18,197 bases of DNA. Origin: an uncultured Spirochaetia bacterium (GTDB taxonomy: Bacteria > Spirochaetota > CALGPD01). Shown in pieces: positions 15,508-18,197 of the stretch (position 1 is the stretch's first letter; the number at the start of each line of letters is the position of its first letter). The notes under the pieces were generated by a model. That model ran no database searches and was not told the origin of the DNA. It was given only the letters and a program-made list of their open reading frames with translations. The DNA is taken from contig CALGPD010000372.1 in assembly GCA_937960625.1 (NCBI GenBank), forward strand, positions 1-18,197, written 5' to 3'. Position numbers and translations under genes: made by a program.

Positions 15508-15537
15508 AAAAACCGTCTTTTTTAAAGGCGGTTTTTT
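15507..15537. terminator. Bidirectional intrinsic terminator between eno unit and V-ATPase unit
   Basis: AAAAAACCG plus CTTT (15507-15520) pairs with AAAG plus CGGTTTTTT (15524-15537), with one U-G wobble and a three-base loop. The A and T runs on each side give a U-tract on both strands, so it can end the enolase-hypothetical transcript rightward and the atpA-B-D transcript leftward. Confidence 0.88.
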
Positions 15538-15555
15538 ATTTATTTTAAAATATAA

Positions 15556-16188
15556 TTACGATTGGCGTTTTTCACGTACAATGTCTTTTACTTTCATTAA
15601 ACGCGCTAAAGTTGACCTTTCATTTTCATCGAGTTTCATTTTCACGAATTTAATGGTTTCTTGAAGGTTTGGCATCAAAATATATTCAAGGGCATTTACA
15701 CGCCTTCGAGTACGGATTATTTCTTCTGCCAATTCAATTACGGATTTTTCAACTTCCGCAAGCCGGACTAATTTTTTTAAAATCTCAGCAAATATCTGTA
15801 TCGCATTATCAAGCTCAACTGAAGTTTCAGTATAACCGTAACAAACAGGATCACCCCCTGCTTTTAGTTCAAAAGTAGGAACACGTAAGTTCATAATAGC
15901 TTTTTGCCCCGGAGTTAGATGCATTTCCATACTCGGTATCATTATAGCTTCTTCAAGTTCTTCCTCAGGCATTACAGCTTTAGCAATGAGAAAACTGCTG
16001 TATGCTTTAGAAAGTTCCTCTTCAACTGAAATTCTTAGTTCCCTGTTTTCATGTACAATCTCAATAAATCTTTGAACAAGCTCATCCTGTTTACCTTTAA
16101 GCAGTTTATGACCGCGGGCAGCAAGCTTAAGCCGCTTTTTAAGGTTCATAAGCTCCATTCTATTGGGATTTACTTTAATTACAGCCAT
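15556..16188 (-). CDS. atpD: V-type ATP synthase subunit D
   Basis: Central rotor shaft of the V/A-type ATPase, 210 aa. The N-terminal signature VNPNRMELMNLKKRLKLAARGHKLLKGKQDEL (7-38) and the C-terminal EIIRTRRRVNALEYILMPNLQETIKFVKMKL with ERSTLARLMKVKD are diagnostic. Both ends form the long antiparallel coiled coil. It lies 33 bp after subunit B, with AAAGGA about 11 bases before the ATG. It is the last gene of the unit: the terminator begins 19 bp beyond its stop, and no I or K subunit gene follows. Confidence 0.94.
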   Translation of the reverse strand: MAVIKVNPNRMELMNLKKRLKLAARGHKLLKGKQDELVQRFIEIVHENRELRISVEEELSKAYSSFLIAKAVMPEEELEEAIMIPSMEMHLTPGQKAIMNLRVPTFELKAGGDPVCYGYTETSVELDNAIQIFAEILKKLVRLAEVEKSVIELAEEIIRTRRRVNALEYILMPNLQETIKFVKMKLDENERSTLARLMKVKDIVREKRQS

Positions 16189-16221
16189 ATATATCTTTTT
16201 CCTTTAAGTAACTTTATAATC

Positions 16222-17616
16222 CTATTTATTGTAATCTTCTTTAAATTTTGGCATAAACTCATCAAGATATTCTTTACGGATACGTTTTAACTCTACCGTA
16301 GGTAACATAGATAGAAGCTTCCAGCCTAAATCTAAAGTGGCCTCAACCTCACGGTTTTCATAAGGGCCCTGATTTATATATTCCTGTTCAAATTTATCAG
16401 CAAAAGCGTAAAAAAGCTTATCCATCTCACTTAATGCTTCCTTACCTAAAATCTGCTCTAATTGGCGCGCGTCCAAACCACGAGAATACGCTGCTGTTAA
16501 CTGGTTGTATAAGTCAGAATGGTCTTTTCTGGTTTTGCCTTTTCCTACACCCTTATCTTTTAACCTTGACAATGAAGGTAATACACCAACCGGCGGATAA
16601 TATCCTGAACGGTGTAAATCTCTATCAAGTACTATCTGTCCTTCGGTAATATATCCGGTTAAATCCGGTATTGGGTGAGTTTTATCATCCTCTGGCATTG
16701 TTAAGATAGGTATCTGGGTTACAGAACCTTCAGCTCCCTGAATACGCCCTGCTCTTTCATATAAAGTAGAAAGGTCAGTATAAAGATAACCAGGGAAACC
16801 TCTACGGCCAGGTACCTCATTTCTCGCTGCTGATATTTCGCGTAAAGCCTCACAGTAGTTTGTCATATCTGTAAGAATAACGAGAACGTGCATATTTTTT
16901 TCATAAGCTAAATACTCTGCGGCAGTTAATGCCATACGAGGAGTAGAAATCCTCTCAATAGCAGGGTCATCAGCTAAGTTAACAAAAAGCACGGTTCTTT
17001 CAATAGCACCGGTTTTTCTAAACTCATTTATAAAGAATTCGGATTCCTCAAATGTAATACCCATTGCCGCAAATACTACAGCGAACTGTCCGGCTGCTCC
17101 ACCTAATACTTTTGCCTGTCTGGCAATCTGGGCAGCCATCTCGTTGTGCGGTAAACCGTTACCTGAGAAAATAGGCAATTTTTGTCCGCGTACAAGTGTA
17201 TTTAAACCGTCAATTGAAGAAATACCTGTTTGAATAAATTCGTTTGGATATAATCTTGAATGCGGATTAATCGGTAAACCGCTGATATCAAGGCGTTTCT
17301 CGGGTAATATTTCAGGCCCGTTATCTATAGGCCTGCCCTGCCCGTCAAATACACGGCCAAGGATATCTTCGGATACAGGCAACTCTATACCTTTTCCCAT
17401 AAACCTCACGGAAGTACCCACTGTGCCTACACCGCTTGAACCTTCGAAAAGCTGAACTAGAGCTTTATCTTCGTTACATTCAAGTACACGGCCTCTGCGT
17501 ATTTCACCTGATGATAGTTTAATCTCAACAAGCTCTTCGTATTTTACACCTTCAACGTCTTCTACAAGCATTAAAGGCCCTACTATTTCTTTTACGGTTT
17601 TATATTCTTTTACCAT
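16222..17616 (-). CDS. atpB: V-type ATP synthase subunit B
   Basis: Non-catalytic nucleotide-binding-fold subunit of the V/A-type ATPase head, 464 aa. Where catalytic subunits have a P-loop it has the subunit-B form IFSGNGLPHNEMAAQIARQA (149-168), without GKT. Other signatures are VFAAMGITFEE (181-191), DDPAIERISTPRMALTAAEYLAYE (216-239), ILTDMTNYCEALREISAAR (247-265) and GYYPPVGVLPSLSRL (338-352), where R351 is the likely arginine finger reaching the site on subunit A. It starts 20 bp after subunit A, with GAGG seven bases before the ATG. Confidence 0.96.
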   Translation of the reverse strand: MVKEYKTVKEIVGPLMLVEDVEGVKYEELVEIKLSSGEIRRGRVLECNEDKALVQLFEGSSGVGTVGTSVRFMGKGIELPVSEDILGRVFDGQGRPIDNGPEILPEKRLDISGLPINPHSRLYPNEFIQTGISSIDGLNTLVRGQKLPIFSGNGLPHNEMAAQIARQAKVLGGAAGQFAVVFAAMGITFEESEFFINEFRKTGAIERTVLFVNLADDPAIERISTPRMALTAAEYLAYEKNMHVLVILTDMTNYCEALREISAARNEVPGRRGFPGYLYTDLSTLYERAGRIQGAEGSVTQIPILTMPEDDKTHPIPDLTGYITEGQIVLDRDLHRSGYYPPVGVLPSLSRLKDKGVGKGKTRKDHSDLYNQLTAAYSRGLDARQLEQILGKEALSEMDKLFYAFADKFEQEYINQGPYENREVEATLDLGWKLLSMLPTVELKRIRKEYLDEFMPKFKEDYNK

Positions 17617-17636
17617 AATTAATCCTCTATTTTTTA

Positions 17637-18197
17637 TTATACTAAAGCGTCTATATCATTTGATATTCTTTTACCAATATTATCAAATTCTGCTTCACAT
17701 TTATCTTCTTCAATGTATCTGAAACGTGCGATTACTTCACGAACATCTAAATCTATTATGGGTTGTATCTCAACACCACGCTGCAACGCATTATTTGAAT
17801 CATGATGAAATTGTCTAACTAATTTAAGCAGCATCAAGTCTTTCTCAAATGAAGAAAAAGCATCAATTTCATGGAAAGCGTTTTGATGTAAAAAGTCTTC
17901 TCTAAGACTTTTTGCTGTTTCCATAATAAGTCTATTTTCTGAAGATAATTCATCAAGGCCAACGAGCTGTACAATTTCCTGAAGCTCATTTTCTTTCTGT
18001 AAAATCTCAACTGCAAAATCTTTTAGCTCAATCCAGTCTTCAGATATATTTTCTAAATAATAATCTTTTAAGTTTTCATGATAGAACGAATAAGAAGTAT
18101 TCCAGTTAATAGCGGGAAAATGTCTTTGATACGCTAAGTTTGCATCAAGTGACCAGAATACTTTTACTACGCGCAAAGTAGCCTGTACTACAGGGTC
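17637..18197 (-). CDS. atpA: V-type ATP synthase subunit A (partial, N-terminus outside window)
   Basis: C-terminal 186 codons of the catalytic subunit; the frame is open through the right edge (DPVVQATLRVVKVFWSLD). The segment KVFWSLDANLAYQRHFPAINW is typical of the end of the nucleotide-binding domain. It is followed by the helical C-terminal domain (GLDELSSENRLIMETAKSLREDFLHQNAFHEIDAF), which contacts the central stalk. The P-loop and inserted domain would lie outside the window. It is followed by subunits B and D in the usual A-B-D order. Confidence 0.95.
   Translation of the reverse strand, partial: DPVVQATLRVVKVFWSLDANLAYQRHFPAINWNTSYSFYHENLKDYYLENISEDWIELKDFAVEILQKENELQEIVQLVGLDELSSENRLIMETAKSLREDFLHQNAFHEIDAFSSFEKDLMLLKLVRQFHHDSNNALQRGVEIQPIIDLDVREVIARFRYIEEDKCEAEFDNIGKRISNDIDALV

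Overview
This is an AT-rich stretch of bacterial chromosome with dense, mostly co-directional gene blocks. An Rnf ferredoxin:NAD+ oxidoreductase, a V/A-type ATPase and a class-I-like CoA-transferase suggest an anaerobe that lives by fermentation or ion-motive energy conservation. A predicted beta-barrel protein ending in Phe points to an outer membrane, so a diderm. I cannot fix the phylum from sequence alone; Spirochaetota, Fusobacteriota or an uncultured candidate phylum would all fit. I see no mobile elements, CRISPR arrays, tRNA or rRNA genes.

Layout. (1) 1-3462, minus strand: rnfC-rnfD-rnfG-rnfE, with rnfE cut by the left edge; the genes are tightly packed or overlapping. (2) 3667-5435, minus strand: leuA (2-isopropylmalate synthase), preceded by a previously uncalled 22-codon ORF whose last nine residues contain six leucines. 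That ORF has a strong Shine-Dalgarno and a promoter-like sequence just ahead of it, which is the architecture of a leucine leader peptide. (3) 5862-10644, plus strand: rpsA (ribosomal protein S1, six S1 domains), a membrane-anchored TPR-like protein, hisD, and an HD-domain protein that resembles the body of CCA-adding enzymes but lacks the nucleotidyltransferase head. (4) 10648-13392, minus strand: a predicted outer-membrane barrel protein behind a terminator-like hairpin, and an acetyl-CoA hydrolase/transferase-family enzyme. (5) 13590-15507, plus strand: enolase from a promoter with a perfect TTGACA, then an unknown exported basic protein overlapping its stop codon. (6) 15507-18197, minus strand: V-type ATPase subunits A (partial), B and D, ending at a bidirectional terminator shared with the enolase unit.

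How they work together. Rnf couples ferredoxin oxidation to NAD+ reduction and ion pumping; the V/A-ATPase uses or builds the same gradient; enolase and the CoA-transferase belong to the glycolytic and acyl-CoA branches that feed such a metabolism. leuA and hisD show capacity for at least parts of leucine and histidine synthesis. The most interesting item is the leuA leader. No GC-rich terminator hairpin lies between it and leuA, but its Leu-codon tract is complementary to the leuA Shine-Dalgarno, so control at the level of translation is a testable alternative to classical transcription attenuation.
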